A stretch of 7,257 bases of DNA from Microbacterium sp. (lineage in GTDB: Bacteria; Actinomycetota; Actinomycetes; Actinomycetales; Microbacteriaceae), in NCBI GenBank assembly GCA_003524435.1, contig DQHP01000153.1, positions 1-7,257 of the forward strand, in the 5' to 3' direction. The notes beneath the pieces were generated by a model. The model had not been told where the DNA came from. It did not search any database and saw nothing but the letters and a program-made list of their open reading frames with translations. The position numbers and the translations under genes are program-made. Below, one piece after another: positions 6,020-7,257 of the stretch; position 1 is the first letter of the stretch, and the number at the start of each line of letters is the position of its first letter.

Positions 6020-7257
6020 GTGAGCGCACAGGGATTCAATAGCGCACCAGGGTGGACGCCTGCCATAAAGCCGGGACTCATCCCGTTGCATCCGCTCACT
6101 TTCGGTGCGCTCATTGGCAAACCGTTCGCGGCATTACGTCATAACCCGAAAGTGCTCTTCGGCTTCGCGATCGTCATCCAGCTCATCGTCGCCGTGATCA
6201 CGGCCGTCGTTGTCGGCGGCGCACTATTCATCACTTTGATGCGCATCGAGACGATTACCCCCAGTAACCCGGATTTCTACCCGGTGCTGTGGGGATCAAT
6301 CGCGCTCAACGGACTCATCGTCATCGCAATGGGATTCGTGAGCCTCGCATTCACTGCGGTCATGCAGGGCGTTGTTGCCGCCAACATCGGTTATGCCGCG
6401 CTCGGCGAGAAGCCGACGCTCGGTCGGCTGTGGCGACTCATGCGCCCGGCGCTATGGCGGCTCGTGGGCTGGAGTGTGCTGCAAGCACTCGCAAGTTTCG
6501 TCATGATCGCCATCATCGGAGGCATTATCGCCCTCGGTGTCATCGCGGGAGTGGGCGGTTCCGGCGAGGGAGTCGCGCTCACCGTCGTAATTGGCATCCT
6601 GGTCGTCATCGGGATGATTCCCCTGTGGGTCTGGCTGAGCACAAAGCTGTTGCTCGTGCCCTCCATCCTGGTGCTTGAACGTGTCAGCATCCGTACCGCA
6701 CTGGTGCGTTCCTGGCGACTCACCCGCGGCCGATTCTGGGTCGCATTCGGCGTGATCTTCCTGGTCAACGCGATCATGAGCACGGCCGTCGGCGTGGTGA
6801 GCATGCCGCTCTCGCTGCTGGGATCGCTCTTCGGTACCGTAATCGCCCCCACCGGCCCCAATGACGCGTCTGGGATCGCGGTTTTCGTGATTACCACCAT
6901 CGCTCCGCAGTTGCTGGTCTATGTTCTTCAGGCGGTCGCGATTGTCGTACAGTGCGCTGCCGCTGCCTTTATTTACCTGGACTGCCGCATGCGGTACGAG
7001 GGCCTCGACCACGACCTCATCAACTACCTCGAACGACGTGACCTCGGTGCGTCTGGCGATGACCTCGGCGACCCGTTCGCCGTTGACCCCGCTCGCGCTG
7101 TGAGCAGCACGCCGCCCCCGAAGCCCCAGCCCCAACCCATGTATGCGCCGGCGCCCGCTGGATATGGCTATCCCCCGCAACAACAGCCCTACGCGCAACA
7201 GCAGCAGTACCCACAGCAACAGCCCTACCCACCCCAGCCGCAACAACCGCAACAACC
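6020..7257 (+). CDS. Membrane protein, glycerophosphodiester-phosphodiesterase membrane-domain family (3' end missing)
   Basis: The frame starts with GTG and stays open for 412 codons to the window edge, so the gene is incomplete. A short N-terminus with the LxPLxxGxLxxxPFxxLRHNPKVL-like entry (about 19-46) precedes six hydrophobic segments at about 46-73, 92-122, 149-178, 185-218, 239-270 and 286-318. Just after the last segment is IYLDCRMRYEGLDHDL (about 318-333), a motif I associate with this actinobacterial family. The family is named after the membrane part of some GdpD proteins; no catalytic GdpD domain is seen, so enzyme activity should not be inferred. From about residue 365 the tail is 17 Pro, 17 Gln and 6 Tyr of 48 residues. 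An even number of helices would place both ends in the cytoplasm. It is divergent from mtrA. Inward/outward placement and any transport or envelope role are inference. Confidence 0.87.
   Translation, partial: MSAQGFNSAPGWTPAIKPGLIPLHPLTFGALIGKPFAALRHNPKVLFGFAIVIQLIVAVITAVVVGGALFITLMRIETITPSNPDFYPVLWGSIALNGLIVIAMGFVSLAFTAVMQGVVAANIGYAALGEKPTLGRLWRLMRPALWRLVGWSVLQALASFVMIAIIGGIIALGVIAGVGGSGEGVALTVVIGILVVIGMIPLWVWLSTKLLLVPSILVLERVSIRTALVRSWRLTRGRFWVAFGVIFLVNAIMSTAVGVVSMPLSLLGSLFGTVIAPTGPNDASGIAVFVITTIAPQLLVYVLQAVAIVVQCAAAAFIYLDCRMRYEGLDHDLINYLERRDLGASGDDLGDPFAVDPARAVSSTPPPKPQPQPMYAPAPAGYGYPPQQQPYAQQQQYPQQQPYPPQPQQPQQ
7112..7257 (+). repeat. Pro/Gln/Tyr-rich low-complexity coding region
   Basis: This stretch encodes the tail of the membrane protein, with imperfect units such as YPPQQQPYAQQQQ, YPQQQ and PYPPQPQQ. 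CAA and CAG codons are mixed for Gln, so the bias appears maintained at protein level and is not a pure trinucleotide repeat. It runs to the window edge, and its full length is unknown. Confidence 0.8.

Noticed and set aside
5847..6029. 61-codon upstream extension of mtrA
   Set aside because: It would overlap the start of the divergent gene, looks unlike any receiver-domain N-terminus, and would exceed the family length.
5992..6042. Short ATG frame of 16 codons overlapping the membrane-protein start
   Set aside because: No good SD in front of it and it contains the SD of the downstream gene; most likely chance.
6452..7255. 267-codon minus-strand open frame opposite the membrane protein gene
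   Set aside because: Composition is typical of a complementary-strand shadow (Arg/Asp/His-rich), while the plus strand gives a coherent six-helix protein with an SD.
1..7257. Mobile elements, CRISPR arrays, tRNA or rRNA genes, toxin-antitoxin or defence genes
   Set aside because: No transposase, integrase or repeat-spacer pattern seen, and no RNA gene recognised; the window is almost fully used by conserved core genes.

Overview
This is a high-GC actinobacterial chromosome segment. Gene content and order point to Micrococcales, most likely Microbacteriaceae; that placement is inferred from gene order and protein style, not from a marker gene. The core is the conserved mtrA-mtrB-lpqB block followed by comF and hpf, all on the minus strand. 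The same order occurs in Mycobacterium tuberculosis (Rv3246c, Rv3245c, Rv3244c, then Rv3242c and Rv3241c), there with one extra gene (Rv3243c) between lpqB and comF.

Layout from left to right. Positions 2-190 (+) are the 3' end of a gene for a glycine-rich protein. It converges on hpf, and a perfect 16-bp hairpin with A/T tails at 201-236 separates the two and should terminate transcription in both directions. hpf (892-236, -) encodes a long-type ribosome hibernation factor, preceded by a 96-nt leader with a strong hairpin beside its Shine-Dalgarno (SD) sequence and a possible promoter of its own. comF (1654-989, -) encodes a zinc-finger phosphoribosyltransferase-fold protein. lpqB (3456-1744, -), mtrB (5156-3453, -) and mtrA (5846-5166, -) form a tightly packed set: mtrB and lpqB overlap by ATGA, and the mtrA stop codon lies inside the mtrB SD. 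A 173-nt divergent intergenic region (5847-6019) separates mtrA from a plus-strand gene (6020 to the window end, incomplete). That gene encodes a six-helix membrane protein of the glycerophosphodiester-phosphodiesterase membrane-domain type with a Pro/Gln/Tyr-rich tail. It starts with GTG and runs off the window.

How the genes work together: MtrB (sensor kinase) and MtrA (response regulator) form the essential actinobacterial two-component system linking cell-wall growth, division and replication. LpqB is the lipoprotein partner of MtrB on the outer face of the membrane. comF and hpf are probably read through from the same operon, with hpf likely also able to respond separately. The divergent membrane protein is a common neighbour, and its exact job is unknown.

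I see no mobile element, CRISPR array, tRNA, rRNA or clearly new system; this is a conserved housekeeping locus. The most interesting parts are regulatory: the hpf leader hairpin, and the mtrA upstream region with a 9-bp direct repeat and a DnaA-box-like site. No gene-free stretch exceeds 300 bases.
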